64,000 nt of DNA from NCBI GenBank assembly GCA_038503065.1, contig JBCAMK010000016.1:248001-312000 (forward strand), given 5' to 3'. This stretch comes from Paragyromitra xinjiangensis (taxonomy: Eukaryota; Ascomycota; Pezizomycetes; Pezizales; Discinaceae). Under the pieces are notes generated by a model, which did no database searches, was not told the DNA's origin, and saw only the letters and a list, made by a program, of their open reading frames with translations. The position numbers and the translations under genes were made by a program. Shown here one piece after another: positions 12,807 to 23,041 of this stretch. Each line of letters starts with the position of its first letter. The stretch's first letter is position 1.

Positions 12807-13289
12807 TTAAAGGCGTGGTCCCAGAACGACTTTAGAATCCCTAAATTTCCCCCCATCCCCCTGCTCCGTAGAGGAAGTACTAGATTGACGACGAGCCTTG
12901 CTATGGCGACGTTGTGCATTCTCTGTTCCGGTGGTAGATTCACAGGTAGCAGATTGAATGACAGTAGAGAAGAAGCTCGAATAATTCGTCGCGGTGTCGG
13001 TCGGTTTATAACGCGTCTCGATTTCGAGACTGTTGAGCCTTTCAACCTGAACGACTGTCAGAGCAGCTTCTCTAAGAGTAACGGTGAATATGGCAGGAGC
13101 CCTTACAAAACCATCTCCAGCACCCATAGGAAGAATAGTCTGGACTGTCTGGTAGGTATTGTTCATCTCATTTGAGACGACCTCAATTGGCTTCTCCTTG
13201 CTATCATCCGCAGCAGGTTCGGTGATGTTAATGCAAATAATCGGAGATTGAACGCCAACGAAAATAGTGGAGAAAGCTAGAGGCGACAT
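12807..13289 (-). CDS. small hypothetical protein
   Basis: An ATG at 13289 opens a 160-residue frame. The first half is hydrophobic and beta-like (STIFVGVQSPIICINITEP), the middle continues with short hydrophobic stretches (AIFTVTLREAALTVVQVERL), and the last 50 residues are rich in Ser, Thr, Gln and Arg and probably disordered. I do not recognise a family, and the N-terminus lacks a clear signal peptide. Open frames on the other strand of the same DNA are shorter and less protein-like. An upstream exon on the minus strand (about 13300-13500) is possible but I could not find a convincing splice pair. Coding status is uncertain. Confidence 0.35.
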   Translation of the reverse strand: MSPLAFSTIFVGVQSPIICINITEPAADDSKEKPIEVVSNEMNNTYQTVQTILPMGAGDGFVRAPAIFTVTLREAALTVVQVERLNSLEIETRYKPTDTATNYSSFFSTVIQSATCESTTGTENAQRRHSKARRQSSTSSTEQGDGGKFRDSKVVLGPRL

Positions 13290-14838
13290 TGGAGTGGGAT
13301 GATTCTTTTATGCCTGTAACGAGCAGAATTCGCTCGCGCACCGCGGTCTCTACTGTCTATCCATTTCTGCTCTTGCACCATAAAGTAACAGGAGTAGGCA
13401 ACTGCGTTGCTTAGGATAGCGTATTGTGATACAATACATTCAGGCATCGTAACGACCGCTGAACTCTCTGATTGATGAAGGTTTGAGTTAAGGAGCAAGA
13501 TAATTGATGAGGCGGGGCAGGAGGATGTAAGTGTAACGATGATTTCATGGCTTTGTGGGTGATGGAGATGATGGCGAGGAGATGGAGGGAAGGGAGAAAA
13601 TATGGCTGTGGAACTGTTTATTGGAACCCTTGGGGGATGACTCCTCCAGATCCGGCAATGATCGGACCAATTACATGCCGCTCAATACCGAGTCGCAAGC
13701 TTATATATTCTCTAGGCTCTACAAGATTTTGCTTGGCACGATCGAATCCATGCCTCCCTCGCTACTATCAGTAGGCGTCAGCCGTGATCTATTGGAAAAA
13801 CATACACCCATAAAATTCAAAGTAAGGACTTCCTTCACTTAATCTCAGCTGATGCGGATCCTTTAAGTTCCTTCTAACCACCAGAAATTGTCGAACCAGA
13901 AGAAGCATGCACAAAACTGCGACCATAAATGTGTAAACCCTAATGAGGAGCAGAACGCGACTCGCAAAGCAGTTTATACCGATAGCAAACCGCAATAAAT
14001 ATCTATTCAAACCCCTACAGCACCATCTAACTAGTTTTTCATGTCTCGACTACGGTTATAGATTACTCTCGAACCCAGGTGTTGGATATAGCTAATGAAT
14101 TCATCATCATCATCATCATCATCAGATTACCCTCGAGAGTCTACGTACCATGGCAAGGGCCGGGTAACCCTTCATTCTTTACGCCGAGTGATTCAACATG
14201 ACCAAAGTCCCCGAACACAAACCACTGCATGTAGTTAGACACATAACCTCATCCTTATTTCATCAAGAGATGTTAATACACCCGAAATAACAAAAAAAAG
14301 AGCCCACAAAAAGGAAAAACAACCTGCTTCGAGAAAAATCCGTCATACCAAGTTCCTTTAGATCCCAGAGATCGATATGGGGTAGTCCCTGCTAATACTA
14401 GGAAATGTTCGCGTACGCAAGGCCGAGTGAAGATTCATTATCTACCTAGATGACAAAGGTTCGAATATCCACTAATTCACGCGCCTATGAGGCAAAAAAA
14501 ATTGAACATCCTAAGAATGGTTTACAGATCCCCTGTAGACAGCCCCTTCCCGAATCTCGCGCAGGCCCACCCCAGAAGCATTCAAACCAATTTTTATCCG
14601 AAAGCCAAAGGAAGCTGGACTATACGAGTCCACAAATAATCTTCTACCAGGAAACAAGGACATAAATAAAAACCAAGGGAAAAATGACCCATAAGACAAG
14701 GTTCGCAATGAACCACATCAGATGATATAGCTCCAACAGTCAGCAGACGCATGACCTACATATAAACACCAAAAACAAACTTACGGTGCCGCCCTAAGAC
14801 AGCATCAGCTAAACCATCCCCAACCTACAACCTGAGCA
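13290..14838. other. intergenic, no gene seen
   Basis: About 1.5 kb without a supported gene, apart from a trinucleotide microsatellite listed separately. It should contain the promoter of the plus-strand secreted-protein gene that follows. Confidence 0.45.
14099..14124. repeat. TCA/ATC microsatellite
   Basis: Eight uninterrupted copies of a trinucleotide (TCA on the plus strand). The tract lies in non-coding DNA. Confidence 0.9.
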
Positions 14839-15961
14839 ATGAAGAAAACAACCTTTATCGTACTTTTTCTTCTAAACTCGGTTTCATCTATCGATGTCAC
14901 AGATACCAGCAGATCGGATTGGTGCCAGGTCCCCGAAGAATACTGCACTAAAGATCAATGTATGTTTCCCCCCGAGAACACTAACCTTCACAAAAGTTTA
15001 GTATTGTTCATTCATACCTCAATTTAGCAGCTACCAATCTCTACTGCGATATACCAGTGGGATGGAGTTGTGGAGACGAAAATAATTCGGAACATAACAG
15101 ACAAACTATAACGAAGACAGGTGCAGTGGTCATCAATCCAATAACCCCCGGTAGAATACCAACTAAAATTCTTAAACAATGCGAACCATCAGGATCAGTG
15201 ACAGTTACCACCACACGAATGACACTTCCTTCCCAAAATGGACTAAAAGTAGAATTTGAGTCACGCGGGCCGGTCAGGCAATTCACCGCGACAAAAGAGA
15301 AGAGCCCTGAAGGAATTTACAGTACTGAAAGGCCCAGCAAGGAATCTACTCCGACAACCATCAATCCCTTCAGAGAATTCGCTCAAAGTGGAGTCGGGGG
15401 TTGGGAATGGATGATCAATCATAGTGTATATTCTCCAAGCCCCACAAAATCAACAACAATCACCCCATCATCTTCACCAGTCCATACCACAACAAAGATA
15501 GTTGATGACGAGACATCCTCAAACTGTCCAGTCATCAAACCCATCCTTGAGGTCAGCTGCGTCGACCGTCCTCGCTTGCTCTGGAATGACTTCAAGATCA
15601 CCTGGGGTCCAGCCTGGAATGACCAATCTGGATGTCGCAGATTGTATAAGGAAATGGATAAACGTGGTCTTGTGACAGGGTTTCATTGTTCACAAATTGC
15701 GGACCTGGAAAGCAATACATGGATTATGGAAGCTAGGGGTCATCGACCAAGATTTCCGAAAACGCTGGTGGCGGATGCCATCAGAGCAACTTTTAGTGTC
15801 GTGAGTGCCATTTATATCTCCAGACTCCTCCATCTATCAATTTTTTGCATAAGAGACACAAATAACAGGCATTTTTTTAGGATAATACTATATACTACCG
15901 TGGGTATGAAACAAGAATGCTATGTGAAAAGGTTCGAACAGGGGGACTTCTATGGAAATGA
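14839..15961 (+). CDS. secreted cysteine-containing hypothetical protein
   Basis: The gene starts with a signal peptide: MKKTTFIVLFLLNSVSSIDV, with cleavage likely after the SS. Exon 1 (14839-14959) joins exon 2 (from 15028) over a 68-nt intron with donor GTATGT, branch ACTAAC and acceptor ATTTAG; the phase matches exactly. Exon 2 carries paired cysteines (WCQVPEEYCTKD, NLYCDIPVGWSC), a Ser/Thr/Pro-rich linker and a C-terminal globular part with CVDRPRLLWNDF, GCRRLYKEMDKRGLVTGFHC. A second intron, 15801-15880 (donor GTGAGT, branch-like AATAAC, acceptor TTTTTAG), gives a short last exon with a TGA ending at 15961, total 324 residues. If that intron is retained the frame runs to 16016 (369 residues). 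Secretion is inferred from the signal peptide. I do not recognise the family; small secreted proteins of this kind are often enzymes' relatives or effector candidates in fungi. Confidence 0.7.
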
Positions 15962-16412
15962 TATCAGGCCTCTAGGTGAGAAGTGTAGGATCGAATCGAA
16001 ACGATTAACTTCCTAAGGGACTTGAAGATTATCACCCTCCAGAATAGTGCTTTGGTAATTGGAGATACATATTGGCTACAGCCCTGCTCCAAGTCTTAAT
16101 AAAGTATGAATTATCTCTTCTTCAGCCTTGGTGGTCTATGACCCTAAAGGCCTAAGATCTCCAGCCGTATTCTTGATACCAAAGCTTAATACCATAAACC
16201 CCCTTTATACTACTGATTGCAGGGTATGGGAACACACGATAATTCCACGGGGAAATTTTGAATTCTATTGCCCCGAGCTGGTCTCTAGAAGCTTTTACCA
16301 TTCGGTTATTCCAGCCACAAAATCCGCAAAGCATAAAACACTAAGACAAAACATTCCTTTTAAGCAAAAATAGGATATCAGCTTTCTCGCAGCACCAAAA
16401 ACCTACTCACAC
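15962..16412. other. intergenic, convergent gene ends
   Basis: This 450-bp gap separates two converging genes. It may include the alternative 3' end of the secreted-protein gene (stop at 16016) and, on the minus strand, a possible extra last exon of the next gene near 16280-16350. Confidence 0.45.
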
Positions 16413-16961
16413 TTACGTAAAACGATTCAAACTCGCCGGAGCAGATGTACTTTGTGGTTCCGCTTCCCGTTTGTCATCATCACCCCTCCCATCCTTACCC
16501 CCAAAGAATTTGAAGCCAAACTTCCAGGTAAACTTACTACGTTTAGTCTTAGTATTAATCTCCTCCTCTTCTTGCACATCCTCTCCATCCTCTCCCTCTT
16601 CATCTTCCTCCTCAGGTACTGTGGGAACCGCTGCTTGCCATGGAGACACTTTACGCCTCGTCCTCACCTGTCGTTTAAGGGCAGGATGAGGTCGCTGTGA
16701 ACCATATACCGTGAATCCACGCCCAAGTGCCACCTCACGTGCACGAGCAGTATCAAGAACCTTTTCGATTTCATTATCATTGAGGAGACCAGCGAGAGGG
16801 AGCCTAAGTTGGAGAAAATCATCACGGCCGATTGTTTCGCGGCGTTTATCACGCTCGCTCTGGTCCACGACAGCTCCAGAGAGCCTGTTAGGTTCGTTTC
16901 CAGGAACTGTTCGGAGGGCCCGGCCAGCATCTTGAGCCGAAACTTGGTTGTTGTGAGTCAT
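16413..16961 (-). CDS. acidic hypothetical protein
   Basis: The first ATG of the frame is at 16961 and gives 182 residues. The N-terminal half is mixed and possibly helical (DFLQLRLPLAGLLNDNEIEKVLDTARAREVALGRGF). It is followed by a basic strip (KRQVRTRRK), a long Glu/Asp run (EEEDEEGEDGEDVQEEEE) and a Lys/Phe strip (KFTWKFGFKFFGG). The terminal TAA overlaps a perfect donor (GTAAGT). A further exon could therefore be spliced on, for example through an acceptor TGTCTTAG near 16350, which adds about 14 residues. I do not recognise the family. The charge layout suggests a nuclear or nucleic-acid-associated protein, but that is only composition-based. Confidence 0.5.
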   Translation of the reverse strand: MTHNNQVSAQDAGRALRTVPGNEPNRLSGAVVDQSERDKRRETIGRDDFLQLRLPLAGLLNDNEIEKVLDTARAREVALGRGFTVYGSQRPHPALKRQVRTRRKVSPWQAAVPTVPEEEDEEGEDGEDVQEEEEINTKTKRSKFTWKFGFKFFGGKDGRGDDDKREAEPQSTSAPASLNRFT

Positions 16962-18317
16962 TTGAAAGTGATTGTTTGCCACGCCGTTTGTTCTGAATAT
17001 GATAGATGTGGTTTAGCGAGAATAACCAATACCCCGCTGATCGTTAGCTTTTTAAAGAGTTCTGGATCGATCGAAGATTTCAAGATCGAAGCCGAGAATG
17101 ATTCAAATTCAAGTCGACCATATGCGAGTAGACAAAGACTGGAGTTCATGTAGGATCGATCGGTCTAGTGGCGGCCCATCTTGAAAATTTGTCTCTCCAC
17201 GTTGAACCATACTCTAAAGTTCAATACCCTCGAACCTCACTATAAAACCAAACGACCTACTCGCTATCGTTGTATTCATTAAGATTTCTTAAAAATTGGG
17301 GCTCACAAGTCAAACCAAACTTTCCGAGAACCCAAAACTACAAACACTTTACAAATGTAATAAAATTACCCACGAAGAGTAATTCATGGTTAAGGTGGAT
17401 CAGACCAACCATAAGCCACAAACTCAGGGACCACCCATAACCACCCTTGCCATAACAATTAGCATAATTACTAATCTTGTATCCGTGATTATTTTTTCCC
17501 ATTAAGGCTCTATTTCCTCGGAGTTCCTGTGAAATCGTAAAAACCGAAGACAAGTCAGTATATTCGAGTGATTCATGGTGACTCACTCTAGAGTAACCTC
17601 AAGCTTTATCAGACAGATAGATAGATAATTCATTAAGTACACCCAACCTTGAGCTTACCCTCTTAAACACATTTAGTATCAGTTGTAGCGAACGGGGTGA
17701 AGAATGAGTCAAATCCTACACTCATAGTATTTTGGTCCTATTTTTAGCCGGTCAAGACAAACCTGCAGCTACCAGCAACAATCACTATTACGACGTTAGG
17801 GCTATGTGTAAGGTAGTTCCAACCAGCCTCTTATTTCAGGATTAATCACAAACTCCCTTACACTTATAACGATCTAAGAGCCACTATCGACCTTATTTAA
17901 GGTGTGTATGAATAATCAATACAACAACCAATCAATTTTATTTAAAATTAGGGGCTGCCCATGCGTTACCACACGGGCGTTGGTAGGGGAAGTAGTAGGA
18001 GGGTGGGTTTGGTAGCAAAGGTATATTGGTTCATGATGACTCTCTCTCACCTATTCAACACACCAAGCTAGCTGAGAGTCCCCGTGATATACCACTTAGA
18101 ATCAATTACATGCAAGCCACTGTTGGTACCCTGTGGTTCCCAGTGTAGCAGGGTAGCCCCAAGTTTCTGCCCCTCCATTATTCCATATATGGACTAGAGT
18201 CACCTTGGTCGAGTGATATGACATGAATCTCTACATTACTTAAGCGCCAATAAAGTTCGGGCGAAAGTCGTATCGATCTATAAAATGGGCAAATAGCCCT
18301 TGTCAACACAACAGTTT
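16962..18317. other. intergenic, no gene seen
   Basis: About 1.35 kb of AT-rich sequence with no supported gene. A short GATA run lies near 17614-17626. Confidence 0.5.
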
Positions 18318-18389
18318 GGTTTTGTAGTGTAATGGCTAGCACCCGGGATTCTGATTCCCGTAATCTGGGTTCGACTCCCAGCAAGACCT
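18318..18389 (+). tRNA. tRNA-Gln (anticodon CTG)
   Basis: The cloverleaf is complete. The acceptor arm GGTTTTG pairs with CAAGACC (one G-U). The anticodon stem CGGGA pairs with TCCCG around the loop TTCTGAT, placing CTG at 34-36. The T arm reads CTGGG-TTCGACT-CCCAG, with a good B box. There is no intron. A run of eight T follows at once. CTG decodes CAG glutamine. Confidence 0.93.
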
Positions 18390-18396
18390 TTTTTTT
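18389..18396 (+). terminator. RNA polymerase III terminator
   Basis: Eight consecutive T residues begin at the discriminator base of the tRNA-Gln gene, the usual Pol III stop signal. Confidence 0.85.
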
Positions 18397-18719
18397 AAAG
18401 GAGGATCATATTCACGCCCCCAGTGGAAGCGGATCCAAGAGGAAAATAGAACCTTGGTGAATATCTGACAACTATACTAACTTGCCTAAAGAGAAGGCTA
18501 TGAAAGATTCTCGGTTACTTAATTTCATTGGTTACCAGCTTTGATACGAGGTGGGTTTTTGACAATTGATTAATTGAAGCACACGAACCTTTGGACATAG
18601 CCTAATATTTATTGCATCGTGACAACTAAGTCTAAATTCTATTAACACATTCCAATCTATAGACTACTAGCTATTTCAGTTAACCACATCCACCGTCTCA
18701 AATTCTCGTTTTGTCTTTT

Positions 18720-19028
18720 TCAAGACGTCTCGCCGAAGAGCTCGTTAATACCGTCACATTCAAGAACTGGAGACAGTACGCCGCCAAGTGGAACTTGGAT
18801 GACAGTACTCTTCGCCTTGTTTTGCCCCCTAAGATCTTCCCTAGCTTGATAACACTCAGGACACAAAAGCCTAAGAGTATGTAAGTGATGATGGAGACTG
18901 TTAGCCTGGCCCTCCGAAAACTTTGAAGATGGGTAACTACAGCCTTCGCCATTTGGGGTTTCTTTGCGGACAATGTGCCCACAATGGGCGTATGATATGA
19001 TGCAGTAAGGGCTCGCCCTAGATGACAT
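18720..19028 (-). CDS. small Cys/His-containing hypothetical protein
   Basis: An ATG at 19028 opens a 102-residue frame. The spacing of Cys and His residues looks like a small metal-binding fold: SPYCIISYAHCGHIVRKE, then GEGC, HHHLHTLRLLCPECYQ and a C-terminal ECDG. Similar short proteins with a CGH and a later CPEC are common among uncharacterised ascomycete proteins; that comparison is from memory of the pattern, not from a search. A longer overlapping frame on the same strand (18698-19120) lacks this pattern and is less convincing. Metal binding is inferred only from the residue layout. Confidence 0.45.
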   Translation of the reverse strand: MSSRASPYCIISYAHCGHIVRKETPNGEGCSYPSSKFSEGQANSLHHHLHTLRLLCPECYQAREDLRGQNKAKSTVIQVPLGGVLSPVLECDGINELFGETS

Positions 19029-21094
19029 TTTCCTGTTCCGTTAGTTGAATGCGTTAGATGCGTATTGATGGGTCTAACTAGCAGATACAAGGAGACCCTT
19101 ATATAGGGTACTACTGTCATTGCCGGGTCTCATCCCGACAGCGTTTTCGCGGGCATCTTGAGACTTCGAGGACAGTGGAGTTGAAACCCCGACGGTTGGA
19201 AAACATAGATTGCGGGCTTCAAGATGGCTAACCTAAATATTCAACACATGAGTGGTTCATAATTTATCACTCTACTCCAACACCCTAGAAGAGGGGAAAG
19301 GGGTTTCTATACACAAGCTCCACCTTCCCAGCGAACGCACTATCCCGATGGAGAGCGTCACGGAAGTTGACCACCGTATTAACTGACAAGAATCTGTTCC
19401 TCCGAAAGGTAACCCTTTCGTAGAACCCTTCATCAGTCCATAGTGCGATGTAATCGAGAAATAGACTCGTAACGTGGCAGGAGACGAGAACCTACATTAT
19501 GCTAGCCCCAGACAAAACACAAAAGAATGGTCAATGCCAGCTAGTAAGGGGGTATAAAAAGCGAACAGAGACGAAAGAAAGAATCAGCAGCCCAAACTAA
19601 AGGATGGATAAAAAGACTAATTCAAACAGCAGAAGACAGAAACCTCGATATCTTAAACCATAGCAAAGCAAAATAACAATTAAACCCCTCAACCTCCACA
19701 ACAAAAGAAAAAAAGAAAAGCCTTTCCCGACCATAAGCGGCAGCATCTGTGGAATTCTGACTTTGCGGCCTTTATGATGCATGAAGTGCATCCACCAATA
19801 GAAGCCCCGAAACCCGCCAACCAATTACTCAGCAGCCATCTCCAAGGGGTGGGCCGGTCGGCTTGCCGATCAGCTTGACTCACTCTATATATGGGGGCCA
19901 GAGGGTACAAAAATAGCTAACGCAGGAACATAACAAAGAGTGATAACAATAAGTGCAATCAGTGGGGTCACAAGTTAACCTCGGGGTTTTTTTAATGGAA
20001 ACAACCACTGAGCGACTACCCTTTCTGCATGAAATTATCCATAATTGAAGCCCCGAGACCTCGGTAACCTTTAATCACACCAGCTCGTGAAGGATCGTAT
20101 CCCCCAACAGACAAATACGACCCAACAGAAGACTTTCGGCAACTAGAAGAGGCGAAGCCAATGATCTTAATATGTGGAACCTAACTTTTCATTCAATTCC
20201 GTACAACTTGACCAGTTGGAGCAAGATCACATTCGATCAGATCCAACAACATACAATATCGTATCTTCCATCCTCAAAGCAAGAGGGTGAAGAAAAAAAA
20301 GAAATAAAAAAAGGTTCGTCATTCACACCCCTTCTGTTCTGGCAGAGCGGGCTAAACTATAAAAGAATATCGCAAGAAAAGAAAAAAAAGAGAACCCAAT
20401 TTTAGTCTTCCTTCCACAACCCCACTACCCTAAGTACGCTTGCACAAAAGAGGACAAAAAGAAAGAAGAGAATATAAAAAGACTAAGATGCAAGGAAATA
20501 GTAAAGTATCAACCCCCCTTCCAACCAGAAGAATATCCGCCCCCACCAGTGAAATTCCCGACTCCGAAGAGAGGTAGCCCTCTCCGACACGATGTTCCCC
20601 CACCCCCGAAATCCAAGTACCAAACCTAGTTGCCCCCGGCCTGTTGCCCCCGCCAGTGGGTTTATGCGTTAAAGAATAGAAATAAGAGATATAAAGAATA
20701 CAAATGAGACACCAACAAAAGAACAAGAAAAGAAAATCGAGCTACCGTCATGAAAAAAATACACCTAAACTTTTTCCTTTCTCTTTTTTTGTTAATTTCG
20801 GCATTTTTCTTCCTCGTCAACCCAGGCCGGTTTTGAAAACAAAAAAGAAAAAGAAAAAGGAAAATCGTACTTTGTCATCACCAAGTTACTATCGTCAAAA
20901 TAAGAAACAGCCGTGAAATAAAATAAAGGAAAAAGGACGGCACTAGTCAAAAAAGAAACGGGGTTAAAAAACGGAACTTCCTAAAAGCGTACAAAGACAT
21001 GTAAAGAAGCAGGCAAGATGAAGTGATAAAAAAGGCCCTGTTCATTACAAATATTCCTCCTCTTTCCACCAGGACGAGGAATTTTCTCACACAA
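19029..21094. other. intergenic and probable 3' UTR of the zinc-finger gene
   Basis: No supported gene. From about 20280 to 20960 the plus strand is markedly purine-rich with many A runs (so C/T-rich in the direction of the zinc-finger transcript). The last few hundred bases probably form that gene's 3' UTR. Confidence 0.45.
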
Positions 21095-23041
21095 TTATGA
21101 CCCAGTGGCATTTTGTTGCTGTTGCTGTTGCTGTCGTTGCGGAGCTTCCATGCCGGCAATTTTGTCTTCTAAGCCCTTAACTCTACTTTCAAGCACCTTG
21201 ATGTATTCCCAAAGCCCTTCAGTTCCAGTAAACATGTTAGCGTTGTTGTGTGGGCCGCTACCACCCATATTAGCCTGCGGTGCCGGCCCATTTCCACCCG
21301 AAGGTCCATTCGGATGTTGCTGTTGGTTTTGTTGTTGCCCAGAAGCAGAATGTTGTTGTTGCTGCTGCTGCTGCTGGTGAGACAAGTGGTTCACGAACAT
21401 CCCATCACGATCCCGTTGAGGTGGTGGTAAAGAGTTCAAGTATCCGGGGAAACTCGGTGTCCTTTCCCTAGCGGCACCCTCGGGCTGACTCGGCAACATA
21501 CCGGGACTCACCGGTCTAGGACTATCAGTTAAGACGCCTTGTGGGCTTAAGATACTTGGGTTTGCCGAGTTAGGAGCTGCAGGGCTCGCGGTTGTAGCAG
21601 AATTCAATGTATTGGCTTGCATGTTAGGGCTTGTGGCCGTGGGTGTTGCCGTCTTGAAACCATGTTGGTAGTTTGGTGGGAATAAATTTCCTGGGCTAGG
21701 ACCACTTGTAGATGCTGTTCGAGCCCCAGACGACAGTGGGGGGTATGTGTTGTTCTGATGACGTTGAATATATCCCGAGGCTGGCGTCATAGGGGTGTGT
21801 TGGCCAGGCTGGTGGCCTACTTGCTGGTGTCCCGGATGAAAATCTGTTTTGATACTGGGCAAGCTTGCTCGTCTTCTTGGGCCGCCATCTGAACCCTCAC
21901 CTCCAGTTTCATCCATCATAGATACATCTCCATCTGGATCATCACCCATCAGCCCTTCCAAGCCTTCCATCCCATCATCGCCATCTTGCCCAAGCCCACT
22001 GACCATGGTGCCATCTTCATTCATCATACCACCCATGCTCCCCCTTCTTCCTGCACAACCCCCTTCACCACGGGCATGTCGAGCCAGCGCATCGCCTCGC
22101 GCGAATCTTCTGCCACATTTAACACAAACATGTGGTCTCTCGCCTGTGTGCAGCTTCGTGTGTCGTTTCAAATCGTGAAGTCTTCGAAACCGTGATTGAC
22201 AAGTCGTACACAAAAACGGCTTTTCATGAGCGTGCGTCAAGAGATGGCTCTTTAGATTGTGGTGTCTGGTAAAGGTCTTGTGACAATGAGGGCAAGTATG
22301 CTTTCCCCTTGTGCCACCTGTCGTAGGGCTAAAGGGAGTAGTAGGTGTCGTGGCACTCTGGGCAAACCCTGGGGTCGTAGGGGTGGTAGCTGAAAGTGGC
22401 TCCGAAATTTTCGGGGGCTGTGGCTGCAGAGTATGGTACTGAGTGATCTCTGGGGGTAATAAGGCAGGGTCTGTAGTACTTGGCCCGGCCGTCACTGTAC
22501 CAGTGGAGCCTTCAACCGTTGTACCGTTGGAGACCATGCTTCCTGATGTTGTGGGTGAGCTACTAGAAGTATCCATGGCTGCTGCTGCGGCAGCAACACT
22601 TGGCAAACTAAGTCCGGGAGGAATTGGGGAACTCTCCTTCGGTGGTGCATCGGCGGGTGTACTCATTCCAAAACCAGCAGTCAAGAGGGCAGCCGGATTA
22701 GGTGATTGCTTAATTGCCTGGACGCCATCGGTGGCTTTCTTCTCCTCCGAGGCCATATTCCGAGGACTACGGCTTTGTTGCCGATTCGCTGCTAATGCCG
22801 CAGCTCCTGTGAGTTGCGTGTGAGGGATTAGATTAGGAAGTTTTGAGGCGTGTGTTGGAAGTATTGGTGGCAGGCTCTGAGTAGTTTTAGGTGATACTGG
22901 GGATGCGGATGATGCAAGAGCTGCCGCTGCAGTGGATGCTGCCACTGAAGAGAGAGGTGCAGATGGAGTGGTTTTACGAGAGGATTCGAGTATCGTGCCG
23001 TTAGTCGTCGTCGGTGCTGAGGCGTATTGTGACGATGCCAT
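21095..23041 (-). CDS. C2H2 zinc-finger transcription factor
   Basis: This intronless 648-residue protein has three adjacent zinc fingers at about residues 250-329: HTCPHCHKTFTRHHNLKSHL, FLCTTCQSRFRRLHDLKRH, and VCVKCGRRFARGDALARH followed by ARGEGGC. The first two are standard C2H2. The third ends in Cys (C-X2-C-X12-H-X6-C), a form seen in fungal regulators with a GGCAGRR tail. The flanks are long, Ser/Thr/Pro/Ala-rich and disordered. An acidic stretch (DGDDGMEGLEGLMGDDPDGD) follows the fingers. Two polyglutamine tracts lie near the C-terminus, with a short coiled coil between them (LWEYIKVLESRVKGLEDKI) that could mediate dimerisation. The start is the first ATG, in good context. A sequence-specific nuclear regulator is well supported; target genes and an ortholog name are not. 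Confidence 0.88.
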   Translation of the reverse strand: MASSQYASAPTTTNGTILESSRKTTPSAPLSSVAASTAAAALASSASPVSPKTTQSLPPILPTHASKLPNLIPHTQLTGAAALAANRQQSRSPRNMASEEKKATDGVQAIKQSPNPAALLTAGFGMSTPADAPPKESSPIPPGLSLPSVAAAAAAMDTSSSSPTTSGSMVSNGTTVEGSTGTVTAGPSTTDPALLPPEITQYHTLQPQPPKISEPLSATTPTTPGFAQSATTPTTPFSPTTGGTRGKHTCPHCHKTFTRHHNLKSHLLTHAHEKPFLCTTCQSRFRRLHDLKRHTKLHTGERPHVCVKCGRRFARGDALARHARGEGGCAGRRGSMGGMMNEDGTMVSGLGQDGDDGMEGLEGLMGDDPDGDVSMMDETGGEGSDGGPRRRASLPSIKTDFHPGHQQVGHQPGQHTPMTPASGYIQRHQNNTYPPLSSGARTASTSGPSPGNLFPPNYQHGFKTATPTATSPNMQANTLNSATTASPAAPNSANPSILSPQGVLTDSPRPVSPGMLPSQPEGAARERTPSFPGYLNSLPPPQRDRDGMFVNHLSHQQQQQQQQHSASGQQQNQQQHPNGPSGGNGPAPQANMGGSGPHNNANMFTGTEGLWEYIKVLESRVKGLEDKIAGMEAPQRQQQQQQQNATGS

